A DNA stretch of 64,000 nt. It comes from Cupriavidus gilardii (GTDB taxonomy: Bacteria > Pseudomonadota > Gammaproteobacteria > Burkholderiales > Burkholderiaceae). Positions 44,678 through 54,392 of the stretch are shown piece after piece. The position numbers and the translations under genes were made by a program. The notes beneath the pieces were generated by a model. That model made no database searches, was not told the origin of the DNA, and saw only the letters and a list, made by a program, of their open reading frames with translations. Within the stretch, counting starts at the first letter, position 1. Each line of letters starts with the position of its first letter. Location: positions 186,001 to 250,000 of the forward strand of contig NZ_VZOV01000001.1 of assembly GCF_008801915.1 (NCBI RefSeq), in the 5' to 3' direction.

Positions 44678-45921
44678 GACCGTTCGCCTCGCAGATGCGC
44701 GTCGGCGCGGCCGAACAGCAGGCTGCAATTGGAGCCACCGAAGCCGAATGCGTTGCTCAGCGCGTAGCGGGGACGATGGCCGGCATCCGGCGTGTCCGTA
44801 TGCAGCAGATAGCGGACCGGCAGCGCCGGGTCCAGTTCGGTACCGGCAATGCCGGCCGGCAGCCAGCCCTCGCGCAGCGCCAGCGCGCTGATCACCGCCT
44901 CGATCGCGCCGGCCGCGCCCAGCGTATGGCCAGTCGCGCCCTTGGTCGAGCTGCAGGGCGTCGTGCCGAACAGCGCCAGCACGGCCTTGCCCTCGGCGGC
45001 GTCGTTGCTCGGCGTGGCGGTGCCGTGCAGGTTGATGTAGTCGATGTCGGCTGGCGTCAGCCCGGCATCGGCCAGTGCCTGCTCCATCGCCAGCCGTGCG
45101 CCCAGTCCTTCCGGATGCGGGCTCGACATGTGGTGCGCGTCGCTGGATTCGCCGACGCCGCACAGCAGCACCGCATCGTCCGGCAGCGCCGCCCCGGAAT
45201 CGGGCACGGGCTCGGGCAACCGTTCGAGCAGCCCGAATGCACCGCCTTCGCCGATCGAGATGCCGTTGCGCCGCGCATCGTAGGGCCGGCAAGGTTCGGC
45301 CGACACCAGTTCCAGCGAGTGGAAGCCATACAGCGTGGTATGGCACAGCGAATCGACGCCGCCCACCAGCGCCGCGTCGATCAGCCCCGTCTCGATCATC
45401 CGGCGCGCCGAGGCGAACACCTTGGCACCCGACGAGCACGCCGACGAAATCGCCGCCGCGGGACCGGTCAGGCCAAGGTAGGCGCGCACGAAGGCCGGCA
45501 GCGAGAACGGGCTGTGCCGGTGCGCATAGTCGAAGTCGGGCGGCAGCGCGCCCGTCGCCGGATCGCGCCGCCGGTAGGCCTGTTCGGTTTCGAGAATCCC
45601 GCCGGTGCTGGTGCCGAGGAATACGCCGATCCGGTGCGCGCCATAACGCGCGATGGCCTCGCGCACGCGTCCGGCGAAACCGTCCTGTTCGAGCGCCAGC
45701 CGCGCGAGCCGGTTGTTGCGGCAGTCGAAGCTGGCGAATGCGGACGGCAGCGGGGCGTCGTCGACGCCGGCGACCTCGCCGACATGGGTGCGCAGCCTGA
45801 CCTCGCCGAAGCGGCAGGGCGCGAGTCCGCTGCGCTGCGCGCGCAAGGCCGCGGATGTCGCCGCGAGGCCATGGCCCAGGCAACTGGTGACGGTGAAATG
45901 GGAGAGGTGCAGCGCGGACAC
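44674..45921 (-). CDS. 3-oxoacyl-ACP synthase (ApeO-like ketosynthase)
   Basis: A 415-residue FabF/FabB-type ketosynthase. The active-site cysteine is in SSACSSGAKVF, the two histidines in NLHGTATPSNDAAEG and KGATGHTLGAAG, and the C-terminal SNAFGFGGSN is intact. It elongates the polyene on ACP together with the factor encoded next. Start is GTG 45921; the 125 bases to the methyltransferase stop contain a TACAAT-like -10 (minus strand, near 46045), so the last three genes may have their own promoter. Confidence 0.9.
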   Translation of the reverse strand: MSALHLSHFTVTSCLGHGLAATSAALRAQRSGLAPCRFGEVRLRTHVGEVAGVDDAPLPSAFASFDCRNNRLARLALEQDGFAGRVREAIARYGAHRIGVFLGTSTGGILETEQAYRRRDPATGALPPDFDYAHRHSPFSLPAFVRAYLGLTGPAAAISSACSSGAKVFASARRMIETGLIDAALVGGVDSLCHTTLYGFHSLELVSAEPCRPYDARRNGISIGEGGAFGLLERLPEPVPDSGAALPDDAVLLCGVGESSDAHHMSSPHPEGLGARLAMEQALADAGLTPADIDYINLHGTATPSNDAAEGKAVLALFGTTPCSSTKGATGHTLGAAGAIEAVISALALREGWLPAGIAGTELDPALPVRYLLHTDTPDAGHRPRYALSNAFGFGGSNCSLLFGRADAHLRGERS

Positions 45922-46046
45922 GGGTGGGGACAGCGGACGATCGGGATGCGAGGCGGCGCCGTGCGGTGCGGTGCCGACATTGCCAGGGCCGCCGGGGCGG
46001 CCGGCGTTGCGGTCGGTGGCCGGCACCGGCGGGCGGCGCGATTGTA

Positions 46047-46871
46047 TCAAAGCGGCTCCAGCTCGCCGGCGGAAGCCACGGTGCCGTGCCGGACCTGTGC
46101 CGTCTGCACGGACTTGTCCTCCCGCACGTCCATCGTGCCGACCATCAGCACATTGGCGCCATGCGCATCGCGTGGCAGCGGCACCTCGCGCAGCGTCATG
46201 CCCATGCCGCGCAGCAGCGCGCGCCATTCGTCGGCGGGCCGGCAGGTCAGCGGGCTGGTGCGGCCGGCGCGCAGCCACTGCACCACGCGGTCGACCGCGC
46301 GGCTGTAGCGGGCGCGCCAGCCCGCGCTGGCGTCGCCGACCCGCATCAGCAGCCGCCCGCCCGGCGCCAGGCAGCGCAGCGCGTCGCGCAGCAGCGCTTC
46401 CTGCGCGGGGCGGTCGATGTAATGCAGCACATCGAGCAGCACCACCAGGTCGCAGGCCGCGGCGACCTCGGCCACCGCGGCGCGGGCATCGGCCTGGCGG
46501 ATTTCCGCCGGCCACGGGCCCGGCTCGGCCAGCGCGGCGCGGGCGCGGTTGGCGTCGGCCGGCGTCAGTTCGATACCCAGATAGGAGCGCGGCACCGGCG
46601 GCGCCGGCCAGCCCGGCGGCCAGCTGTCGGGATGGCACTGCTGCGCCGCCAGCAGCCAGCTGGCCAGCAGGCCCTGGCCGCAGCCGATATCGAGAATGCG
46701 GGCGCCGTCGGGGATCAGCCCCTGCGCCAGCGCGATCGCGAAGACCGGATCGTTGCGCAGCTTGAAGCGGGCGAAATGCACGGCAAAGGGATCGGCCGCC
46801 CGGTAGCGCGCGCTGGCCCGCGCGATCAACGCCTCGCCAGCCTGGCCGGCGGCATCGGTCCAGCGCGTCAT
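46047..46871 (-). CDS. SAM-dependent methyltransferase
   Basis: A 274-residue class I methyltransferase: ILDIGCGQGLLASWLLA (motif I), a central acidic LLDVLHYIDRP (motif IV) and RCLAPGGRLLMRVG (motif V). A methyltransferase is a standard part of APE clusters, where it methylates the aryl head group. It overlaps the upstream deacetylase gene by 4 bases (ATGA). Confidence 0.85.
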   Translation of the reverse strand: MTRWTDAAGQAGEALIARASARYRAADPFAVHFARFKLRNDPVFAIALAQGLIPDGARILDIGCGQGLLASWLLAAQQCHPDSWPPGWPAPPVPRSYLGIELTPADANRARAALAEPGPWPAEIRQADARAAVAEVAAACDLVVLLDVLHYIDRPAQEALLRDALRCLAPGGRLLMRVGDASAGWRARYSRAVDRVVQWLRAGRTSPLTCRPADEWRALLRGMGMTLREVPLPRDAHGANVLMVGTMDVREDKSVQTAQVRHGTVASAGELEPL

Positions 46872-47731
46872 GCTGGCACCGCCTCGCGCAGCGTCACGTA
46901 GCGCAAGGCCGCCCGGTCGATGGCGCGCAGCACGCGCGGCAGCACTACCAGGATCATCGGCGTGCCGGCACGGTCGGTGCCCGGGTTGCCGTCATGCATC
47001 AGCAGGATGTCGCGCGCGGCCAGGTCCTTCAGCAGCCGCGCCTCGACCTTGTCCGGATCGCCGCCGCGGAAGGTATCGAAGCCGCGCCGCGTCCAGCTGG
47101 CGAGCCGCAGTCCATGCCGGCACAGCGCCGGCTCCAGCAGCGGATTGCGCAGGCCCGCGGGCGCGCGGAAGAAGCGCGGCACCTGCCCGGTCAGTTCGGT
47201 CAGCAAACGCTGCGCTTCGCCGACCTCTTTCGTGATGCGGCCGGGCCCGAACGTCGAGAAGTGCAGCCAGTGGTGCTGGGTATGGTTTTCGATCGCATGG
47301 CCGCGGCGCACGATGTCGGCCACCAGGTCGGGATGGCGCAGCGCGCGCTCGCCGATGCAGAAGAAGGTGGCGCGGGCACCGTGCGCGTCGAGCAGGTCGA
47401 GCACGGCGGGCGTGACCTCGGGATTGGGGCCGTCGTCGAACGTCAGCGCGATGCTGTGGCCAGCGCTGGGCGGCAGCCGCAGCAGGTTCGGCCCCAGCAG
47501 CGTGCTGCGCGGCCACAGCCCGGCGCCGGCCAGCAGCAGATTGGCCGCCACCACCGTGCCGGCCGCCCACGGCAGCGTTGCCGGTTGCGCCAGCACCGCG
47601 GCCACCGCGCCCAGGTGGACGGCGGCCGCGCCGCCGATCAGCGCCGATGGCCGCCAGCTGCGGATCGTGCCCGGCGCGGCGGTCGAGGCGGTCGACTGTG
47701 GCCCGGGACAGGAATTGCGCATGCGCGTCAT
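46868..47731 (-). CDS. Polysaccharide deacetylase (NodB domain), membrane-anchored
   Basis: A 287-residue protein. Two hydrophobic helices at about 28-73 anchor it. The NodB domain follows: ALTFDDGPNPEVTPAVLDLL (catalytic Asp-Asp), HAIENHTQHH (metal histidines), RFFRAPAGLRNP and LLMHDGN. Such an enzyme would deacetylate a carbohydrate, perhaps the sugar linked to the polyene lipid. It is not among the genes of the E. coli APE cluster, but 4-base overlaps on both sides tie it to this operon. Confidence 0.85.
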   Translation of the reverse strand: MTRMRNSCPGPQSTASTAAPGTIRSWRPSALIGGAAAVHLGAVAAVLAQPATLPWAAGTVVAANLLLAGAGLWPRSTLLGPNLLRLPPSAGHSIALTFDDGPNPEVTPAVLDLLDAHGARATFFCIGERALRHPDLVADIVRRGHAIENHTQHHWLHFSTFGPGRITKEVGEAQRLLTELTGQVPRFFRAPAGLRNPLLEPALCRHGLRLASWTRRGFDTFRGGDPDKVEARLLKDLAARDILLMHDGNPGTDRAGTPMILVVLPRVLRAIDRAALRYVTLREAVPA

Positions 47732-50523
47732 GGTTTTGCCTCCTGATCGTGACCGGCCGCGGTCGGACGGGGCGAGGCACCCAGCATGGCCGCCGGCGCG
47801 AACACCGCGGAGAACAGCAGCGCCAGCACCGCGCCCGGACCGACCGTTTGGCCGAAGGCCTGCAACAGCGGCAGATGTGATAAGCCTAGCAGACCGAAGG
47901 CCGCCACCGTGGTCAGGTTGGCCAGCAGCAGCGACACCAGCGTGCGCGGTGCGATCGCCGCGGGCTGGTTTGCCCTGGGCTCGTGCGCTCCGGATTCGTT
48001 CGCTCCGCGCTCGCTCGCATCCGGCGTCCGTGCCGCGCCGTTGAAGAACAGGGCGTAGTTCGAGCCCACCGCGACCAGCAGCAGCATGCCGACCAGATGC
48101 AGCAGCGACAGCGTCTTGCCGGCCAGCGCCAGCCCGGCGATCACGACCAGCGCGGCGGCGGCCAGCGGCAGCAGCGTGGCCAGCACGCGGCGCGGCGAAC
48201 GCAGCGCCACCAGCAGCAGCATCGCGATGGCGGCGGCCCCGCCCAGCGACAGCCGCAGCGCTTCGCGCAGATAGCCCGCGTAGAGCCGGTCCGATTCGCC
48301 CTTCAGGTCGACGAACAGCGCATTGGCAACGCCCGCCCGGGCGATCGCGGCGCGGATCGCCTTGGGCACCGGTACTGCGGCCGGTGCCCGGCTCGCCGCT
48401 GACTGTGCGTGGGCACTGGCGTCGGCCTTGGCGCCGGCTTTGGCCTGGCCGCCTGCCGGGGCATCTGCGTCGGCATTGGGCGCGGCATCGGCTGCTGCAT
48501 CGGGGTCGGCCCCGGGGGCGGCAATGGCCTGAGCCGGGGCGCGCAGCGGCAGCGTCGCGGTCCAGCGGCCGCCGTGCTCGGTCAGCAGCGCATCGACCGC
48601 CAGCGCCATCGACGTGCCGCGCAGATCGGCCCGCGTCAGCGGCGGCATCTCCCGCACGCGCGCAACCTCGTCAAGGAAGGGCGCGAACAGCGCCGGCTTG
48701 ACAGGCAGTTCCGCCACCGCGGCCTCCAGCCGTCCGGCCAGTTCGTCGCGCGAGGGCAGGGCGGCCTGCCGCGCGCGTTGCGTGGCCTCGCTCGGCAGGA
48801 AGCGCGCCGGGCTGTCGAAGCCCCCGATCACGCCCTGCGCGACCAGCGGCGCCAGTTGCGCGCCGACCTGCTCGGCGCCTTGCAGCGCGCCCTGTTCGGT
48901 GGCCGCCGACACGGTGACCAGATAGCGCACGTCCGGGGCGCCGAGATCGGCCCGCAAGCCGGTATCGAGTGCCTGGGTGTCGGCCGGCACCGGGCTTAGC
49001 GACGTCAGCTCCTGGCTCCACAACGGCGTGCGCTGTACGGCGACCAGCCACACCAGCACGAGCACGGCGGCAAGCACCACGGCGAGCGCCGGCCAACGCA
49101 GCCGCGGCGCATGGGCCGCGATGCGGGCCAGCCGGTTGCCGAGCGGGCGCAGATCGCGCATGCGCCAGCGCGCCGGAATCAGCTGCGGCAGCACGAAGCG
49201 CGTGACCAGTGCGGCGGTGGCCAGTCCGGCGATGGAGAACAGCCCGAGCTGCGCCAGCCCCGGAAAGCCCGACAGCAGCAGCGAGGCGAAGCCGCAGATC
49301 GAGGTCAGCACGCCGAGCCGCACCGTGGGCCAGAAGGCGCGTGTCCAGCGTTCGCGCGCGGCCGCGGCGGTCGTGGAAGCACTGGAGCCAACGCCAACCC
49401 CAAACCCGGCTGCACTGATAGCCGCAGCGCCTGCCCCAGCGCCGGCGGCCGCGGCAGCGGTGCCGGATTCAGCCGGCGCATCGTCATCCCGATCCTGCGC
49501 GGTCTGCGCGAACAGATAGATCGCATAGTCGACCGACTCGCCGATCAGCGTGGTGCCGAAGCCGAGCGTCAGGCCGTGGACCATGCCGAAGCCGAGGCTG
49601 ACCGCGGCGACGCCCGCCAGCACGCCGGACAGCACCGGCACCAGCCCGAGTGCCAGCGCGGTCGGCGAGCGGTAGACGAACCACAGCAGCGCCACGATCA
49701 CGGCCACGCCGATCGTCGACAGCCGCTCGACCTCGGCGCGGATGGTGTCGCGCGTCTGCACGCCGATCGCGCCGGGCCCGGACATCACGAGGCGGAATTC
49801 GCCCGCCTTGGCGCCGGACTCCGACACCGCGGCGGCAAAGGCCGAACGGATCGCCGCCATCGCCTGCGCCTGCGCGTCCAGGTCCGAGCCGGGCGCCGCG
49901 GTCTGCGCCAGCAGCACCGCGCGGCGGCCGTCGCGCGAGGCCCACACCCCGTCCCGCGTCGCCGCGCCGTGGCCCGGATCGAGATCGGCCAGCAGCGTCG
50001 CCACCTCGCCGGTCGGATCGCGCGGCAACAGCGGCTTGATCATCAGCCCGGCGGACGAGCCGAGCAGATCGATGGTGTCGCCGACGGCCGCGCGCAGGCC
50101 CGCCTCGGTGAAGCGCTCGGGCGTGACGGCGGGACTGAGCAGATAGCGATTGGCGAACAGATAGCGCTGGTCGCGCTCGCGGTTGACCGGCTCGCCGTTG
50201 TCGATCGCGGCGAAGCGCGGATCGCCGCGCAGCTTGCCGGCCAGCGCCTTCGACAGCGCCGCACGCCGGGCGCCGTCCTGATCCTGTCCGGCGCCGCCCT
50301 CGATGCCGATCAGCAGCAGCCGCGAGACCAGCCCATCGCGCAGCTGATCGACCAGCAGCTGCTGCTCGGCGGTCGGCGCGCGCGGCAGGAAGGCCGACAG
50401 GTCCGCGGTGAAGGTGGTGCGCGCCGCGACGACGGCGCAGGCCAGCACGAAGGCCAGCCAGATCGCGACCGCCACCCGCGCCGGCAGCGTCCTTCGGTAC
50501 CAACGCTGGCCCGCCGCGCTCAT
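47728..50523 (-). CDS. MMPL/RND-type lipid exporter
   Basis: A 931-residue protein with two repeats, each a first helix, a large periplasmic loop and a cluster of about five helices (residues about 15-435 and 445-925). FGTTLIGESVDYAIYLFAQ and VGSNYALFFNG are the matching helix-4 regions. An Ala/Asp-rich low-complexity stretch with repeats of Ala-Asp-Ala interrupts the second loop. It is the exporter of APE clusters, moving the lipid-linked polyene toward the outer membrane. Start ATG 50523 overlaps the LolA-like gene by 4 bases. Confidence 0.9.
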   Translation of the reverse strand: MSAAGQRWYRRTLPARVAVAIWLAFVLACAVVAARTTFTADLSAFLPRAPTAEQQLLVDQLRDGLVSRLLLIGIEGGAGQDQDGARRAALSKALAGKLRGDPRFAAIDNGEPVNRERDQRYLFANRYLLSPAVTPERFTEAGLRAAVGDTIDLLGSSAGLMIKPLLPRDPTGEVATLLADLDPGHGAATRDGVWASRDGRRAVLLAQTAAPGSDLDAQAQAMAAIRSAFAAAVSESGAKAGEFRLVMSGPGAIGVQTRDTIRAEVERLSTIGVAVIVALLWFVYRSPTALALGLVPVLSGVLAGVAAVSLGFGMVHGLTLGFGTTLIGESVDYAIYLFAQTAQDRDDDAPAESGTAAAAAGAGAGAAAISAAGFGVGVGSSASTTAAAARERWTRAFWPTVRLGVLTSICGFASLLLSGFPGLAQLGLFSIAGLATAALVTRFVLPQLIPARWRMRDLRPLGNRLARIAAHAPRLRWPALAVVLAAVLVLVWLVAVQRTPLWSQELTSLSPVPADTQALDTGLRADLGAPDVRYLVTVSAATEQGALQGAEQVGAQLAPLVAQGVIGGFDSPARFLPSEATQRARQAALPSRDELAGRLEAAVAELPVKPALFAPFLDEVARVREMPPLTRADLRGTSMALAVDALLTEHGGRWTATLPLRAPAQAIAAPGADPDAAADAAPNADADAPAGGQAKAGAKADASAHAQSAASRAPAAVPVPKAIRAAIARAGVANALFVDLKGESDRLYAGYLREALRLSLGGAAAIAMLLLVALRSPRRVLATLLPLAAAALVVIAGLALAGKTLSLLHLVGMLLLVAVGSNYALFFNGAARTPDASERGANESGAHEPRANQPAAIAPRTLVSLLLANLTTVAAFGLLGLSHLPLLQAFGQTVGPGAVLALLFSAVFAPAAMLGASPRPTAAGHDQEAKP

Positions 50524-51197
50524 TGGCCGCCGGTCGGCACGATGGTCATCACCGAACGGTCGCCGTCGGCCTGGCGGATCTCGACGCGCTCGAGCCGCTC
50601 GCCGGCGCCGTCGATGCGGATCGCCGCGATCGCGGCCGCCATCCGGCTGTCTGATGGCGTCAGCGTCAGCGTCCACCGCCTGGCGCTGCCCTCCAGCGCG
50701 AGCCGGTAGTACTGCTCCAGCGCCTGCCGGTTGCCGGCCAGCGTGCCGCGCAGGCTCTCGATGAAGCCGGCCAGTTCGGGGTGGTTGCCGAGCGGAATGG
50801 TGGTCTTGCGGCCGGCCCGCTCGACCGTCAGCATGTCGCCCTGCACCAGCAGCGTCTCGGGTTTGGGCGCCAGCGTGCGCTTTTCCAGCCGGTCGGGCGC
50901 GACGAAGCGCAGTTCGCCGCTCGATTCCAGCGGGCGCTCGAGCATCGCGATGTACTTCTTCTCGACGAAGCGCGCGCTGCCCGAGGGCTGCCGCGCCAGC
51001 GTCGCCATCAGGCGGTCCACGCTCCAGGCGGCATCGGCGCTGGCCCGGGCCGTCGCGGTCGATGTCACCGCCGGGGCGGCCGCGCCGGCCGCGGGCAGCA
51101 GGCAGGCCAGCGCCAGCCAGCACGCCGCGCCCAGACGAAGGGCAACACCGAGGACAGGCAAGCGAGGGCTTTCGAATTGGCTGGTGATCGGCATCAT
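50520..51197 (-). CDS. LolA-like periplasmic lipid carrier
   Basis: A 225-residue protein with a signal peptide (residues about 13-42, ending AAGAAA). The mature part is LolA-like: RFVEKKYIAMLERPLESSG and LRFVAPDRLEKRTLAPKPE are the beta strands lining a lipid-binding cup. In APE clusters a LolA-like protein pairs with the MMPL exporter. Start ATG 51197 overlaps the acyltransferase stop; a longer reading from 51272 would be antisense-like and has no signal peptide at its end. Confidence 0.85.
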   Translation of the reverse strand: MMPITSQFESPRLPVLGVALRLGAACWLALACLLPAAGAAAPAVTSTATARASADAAWSVDRLMATLARQPSGSARFVEKKYIAMLERPLESSGELRFVAPDRLEKRTLAPKPETLLVQGDMLTVERAGRKTTIPLGNHPELAGFIESLRGTLAGNRQALEQYYRLALEGSARRWTLTLTPSDSRMAAAIAAIRIDGAGERLERVEIRQADGDRSVMTIVPTGGQ

Positions 51198-52147
51198 CCG
51201 TTTGCAGTCGTGCGCGTCGGCGCCTGCCAGAAATCGTAGAAGTTGAACCAGTTGTAGGGCGCCGCGCGGCAATGCCGCTCGAGCAGCTCGACATAGCGTC
51301 GCAGCGCGGCCTCGATCGCCGTCTCGCGCTCGGCGGCCGGCGTCGCCGAGAAGTCGGCGATCGTGTCGAAGTGGATGTCGTAGCGGTTGCCGCCGCGGTA
51401 CAGGCCGGTCATGAACAGCACCGGCCGGCGCAGCATCGCGGCCATCCGCAGCGGCCCGGTGGCGAAGGGCGCCGGCGTGCCGAGGAATTCGCAGTGCCGC
51501 GGCGGATCGGTGGCGAGCCGGGTCAGCGTGCGGTCGGCCAGCAGGCCGAGCAGGTAGCCGCGCTCCAGGTAGTCGCGCGCCTGCAGCATCGCGTCGAGCC
51601 GGCCCAGCGCGATCACGTCCTGCCGCACCGCGGGGTTGATCGCCGCCAGCACGTCGTTGAGGCGGCTGGCATTGTCCTGGTACATCATCACCGCCAGCCG
51701 CAGCGCCGGATAACGCAGGCCGACCGCGCGCACCGCCTCGAAGCTGCCCAGATGGGCGCCGAACAGGAAGGCGCCGTCGCCGCGCGCGATCGCCTGCTGG
51801 ATGACCGGCTCGCCATGGACCCGGATATCGAACAGGTCCAGGCGGCCGTTCAGCAAATAGACACGGTCATGGATCGTCGACGCGAAGGCGAAGCCCTGGC
51901 GGAGCAGGTCGATCAGGCCGGCCGGGCGTCCGAGCGCGCGCGACAGGTACAGGCGCGAGGTGCGGCGCGCGCCCGGCGAGATCAGCAGGTAGACCGCCAC
52001 CACGGGCCACAGCAGCGTGCGGCTGGCGCGGCGGCCCAGCCGCAGCGACAGCCAGCGCATCACGCGCAGCAGCCGCAGATGGCTGCGCTCGGGCTGGCTG
52101 CTCCAGTCGTCGGCGGGCGCCGCGTGGCTATTGTCCGGTGCCGTCAT
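51194..52147 (-). CDS. LpxL/HtrB-family acyltransferase
   Basis: A 317-residue membrane-associated acyltransferase of the lysophospholipid/lipid A type. A single hydrophobic segment near residues 40-58 anchors it; the catalytic HxxxxD/E motif is HLGSFE in FLFGAHLGSFEAVRAV. It probably attaches an acyl or polyene chain to a glycerol or sugar anchor. E. coli ApeJ joins this domain to a glycosyltransferase; here the two are separate genes (see 55544). Confidence 0.88.
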   Translation of the reverse strand: MTAPDNSHAAPADDWSSQPERSHLRLLRVMRWLSLRLGRRASRTLLWPVVAVYLLISPGARRTSRLYLSRALGRPAGLIDLLRQGFAFASTIHDRVYLLNGRLDLFDIRVHGEPVIQQAIARGDGAFLFGAHLGSFEAVRAVGLRYPALRLAVMMYQDNASRLNDVLAAINPAVRQDVIALGRLDAMLQARDYLERGYLLGLLADRTLTRLATDPPRHCEFLGTPAPFATGPLRMAAMLRRPVLFMTGLYRGGNRYDIHFDTIADFSATPAAERETAIEAALRRYVELLERHCRAAPYNWFNFYDFWQAPTRTTANG

Positions 52148-52506
52148 ACCGCCGCGTCGGTCGGCCCGGCCAGGCCCGGCAGCGTCAGCGTGCCGCTGGC
52201 GACGGTACGGCCCGGGCCTTCGAGCTCGAAGCGGACCGTGCGCTCGGTCTGGTGGCCGGCCTGATGGTCGGGTTGGTCATCATCGACGCTGGCATAGCGG
52301 ACCATCACCGGCTCGTTCGGCGCCACCGTGGCCAGGAACTTGACCGAGGCAAGGCGGCAGGGCTGGGGCGCACACCCCAGTGCGGCGGCGATGCGCAGCA
52401 CCGCGTGGTCCAGCAGCACCACGCCGGGCACGATCGGCTGGCCGGGAAAGTGTCCCGGCAACGCCGGGTGGCCGGCTTCGATGGTGAAGACGCCGGCGCT
52501 GTTCAT
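52144..52506 (-). CDS. 3-hydroxyacyl-ACP dehydratase, FabZ/ApeI-like
   Basis: A 120-residue hot-dog dehydratase: HPALPGHFPGQPIVPGVVLL carries the catalytic His and the GxxxxPGV loop. It removes water from the growing chain to give the conjugated polyene. It overlaps its neighbours by 4 bases on both sides. Confidence 0.88.
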   Translation of the reverse strand: MNSAGVFTIEAGHPALPGHFPGQPIVPGVVLLDHAVLRIAAALGCAPQPCRLASVKFLATVAPNEPVMVRYASVDDDQPDHQAGHQTERTVRFELEGPGRTVASGTLTLPGLAGPTDAAV

Positions 52507-54092
52507 GCCGGCCCGAGCACGGTGGTGGGCGCGCGATCGTCGCGGCGCGCCGCCTGGCCGCCTTGCAGCCGCGCTACCAGCGGCTCCAGCAGGTCGCGCG
52601 GCAGCTTGCCGGTGGCATTGCGCGGCAGGCTGTCGACGAAGAACACGCGCCGCGGCAGGAACACCGGATCGATGCGCGCGCGCAGCGCCTGCACGATATC
52701 GGCGGCGTTCAGGCCCGGCGCGACGACCAGCGCCGTCAGGCGTGCCTCCTTGCCCAGTCCGCCCGGCGGTTCGCTGCGCGGCAGATGGAAGACGCCGTCG
52801 ACGACGCCCGGAATCGCGTTCAGATGATGGTTCAGATAGGCCAGCGAGGTGCGCTTGCCGGCGATCTTGATCAGGTCGGCCTTGCGGCCGTGCAGCAGGA
52901 AGCGGTGGGCGTCGAGCGGCTCGATCGCGTCGTTCAGCGCCACCGGCTGGGCCAGATGGGCACCGCCGGCCAGCCAGACCGGGCCGTCGTCGGCATCGTC
53001 ACTGTCGGCCGCGGCTTGCGCACCGGGTGCGCGCTCCAGGCGCAGCGCCACGCCCGGAAGCAGCTGCCAGGCGGCATCGTGCGCGGTGCGGCGCGTGGCG
53101 ATGTGGCCGGTCTCGGTGCTGCCGTAGATTTCCAGCAGCGGCGCGCCGGTACGCGCCTCGATGTCGCGGGCCAGCCGCGGCGCCAGCGGCGCGGTCGCCG
53201 ACAGCAGCCGCGCCAGCGCCGGCAACTGGACCGGCGACAGCTGCAGCGTGCGCAGATGGACCGGCGAGGCCACCAGCACGCGCGGCGCCGGCACCGCGGC
53301 CAGCGCGGCGGCGACATCGTAGGGATAGAAGGGATGGGCCGCGCTCAAGGCGACGCCGCCGTGCAGCGCCAGCATCACCGTGCATTCGAGCCCGTACATG
53401 TGCTGCGCCGGCACGGTGCCGACCAGCGTCGCGCCGGCCAGCGCATCGATGCCGAGCCGCGTCGCCGCGGCGCGCGCATTGCGCACCATCGCCCCCCAGC
53501 TCTTGCGATGCGGCATCGGCAGTCCGGTCGAGCCCGAGGTGAACAGATAGGCGAGGGTGCGATCGGCGGGGATCCGCGGGATCGTCACGGCGACCGTGTC
53601 GTCGCCTGGCGCCTCGTACCGGGCGGGCAGCGTCACGCGCATGCTGGGCAGTCCCGCGCCGCTGGCGCCGCCCGCAACGTCCTCGGCATGGCAGCCGGCG
53701 TTGCAATGGCAGCCGGCGCCGTCGTACAGGCAGAAGGTGTCGGGCGCGAACGTGGCCAGTTCGCGGACCATCTCGGGGGTATGCGCCGGCGGCAGCAGGC
53801 TGATCTTGTCGGCGAGCAGGCTGGCGCACAGGCCGACGGTGAACAGGTAGCGGTCCGCGCACATATTGAAGACGTGGCGGCCGGCAGGCAGACGCGATGC
53901 CAGGTCGCGGACGTCGGCCAGAAAGCGCGCCACGGTGACCGGCGCGCCCTCCCGGTAGGCGACGATCTGGTCGTCACGGGTATGCGCGATCAGCGGCAGG
54001 GTCCCGGCGGACGGGTTCGCCGCGGCCGCGCCGGCGGCACGGGCGGCGAAATTCTGTTGGCGCGATCGGCGCGGGATGCGGGACACTGGCAT
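52503..54092 (-). CDS. AMP-dependent acyl/aryl-ACP ligase (ApeH-like)
   Basis: A 529-residue adenylating enzyme. The ATP loop is YLFTSGSTGLPMPHRKSW (residues about 175-195), the second core motif IYGSTETGHIATR, and the C-terminal catalytic lysine lies in RNATGKLPRD. It would load the aryl starter (such as 4-hydroxybenzoate) on the ACP encoded divergently. First gene of the minus-strand operon. The N-terminal 25 residues are Ala/Arg-rich, so the true start may be somewhat downstream. Confidence 0.85.
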   Translation of the reverse strand: MPVSRIPRRSRQQNFAARAAGAAAANPSAGTLPLIAHTRDDQIVAYREGAPVTVARFLADVRDLASRLPAGRHVFNMCADRYLFTVGLCASLLADKISLLPPAHTPEMVRELATFAPDTFCLYDGAGCHCNAGCHAEDVAGGASGAGLPSMRVTLPARYEAPGDDTVAVTIPRIPADRTLAYLFTSGSTGLPMPHRKSWGAMVRNARAAATRLGIDALAGATLVGTVPAQHMYGLECTVMLALHGGVALSAAHPFYPYDVAAALAAVPAPRVLVASPVHLRTLQLSPVQLPALARLLSATAPLAPRLARDIEARTGAPLLEIYGSTETGHIATRRTAHDAAWQLLPGVALRLERAPGAQAAADSDDADDGPVWLAGGAHLAQPVALNDAIEPLDAHRFLLHGRKADLIKIAGKRTSLAYLNHHLNAIPGVVDGVFHLPRSEPPGGLGKEARLTALVVAPGLNAADIVQALRARIDPVFLPRRVFFVDSLPRNATGKLPRDLLEPLVARLQGGQAARRDDRAPTTVLGPA

Positions 54093-54392
54093 GGCGGCGC
54101 GGTCGGGGCTTCGGCCGGCATCGGGGAGGGCGGTCTTGCGCTCCCGCGCCGGCGGCGAAGCGGTCCGGTCATCGATCTTTCAGGGGACTATGGCTGGAAG
54201 ACCCGAAGTGTGGGGGTTCCGTTTCTCGTCGTGGCGGCGAGGTTGTTACCAAATTTCACCCATATGGAGCGAACCCGGAGGGCTTGGTAGCATTGCGCCC
54301 GAAGGCGGTGCCGCAGTATACCCCACGGCTTTGCGCGGCCCCGGGCCGGACTCCGGCCGCCGCCGCGACGACATAACTTACATTTAGCGACA
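54093..54392. promoter_or_regulatory. Divergent promoter region of the aryl-polyene-like cluster
   Basis: 300 bases between the ligase and ACP genes, transcribed outward on both sides. It includes TTGTTACCAAATTTC near 54244 and CATAACTTACATTTAGC just before the ACP start, both AT-rich against a GC-rich background. I cannot name a regulator or a clear operator. Confidence 0.5.

Noticed and set aside
47728-51294. One 1188-residue protein joining the LolA-like region and exporter
   Set aside because: The upstream part is in another frame from the LolA-like gene; ATG 50523 with a 4-base overlap is the normal start.
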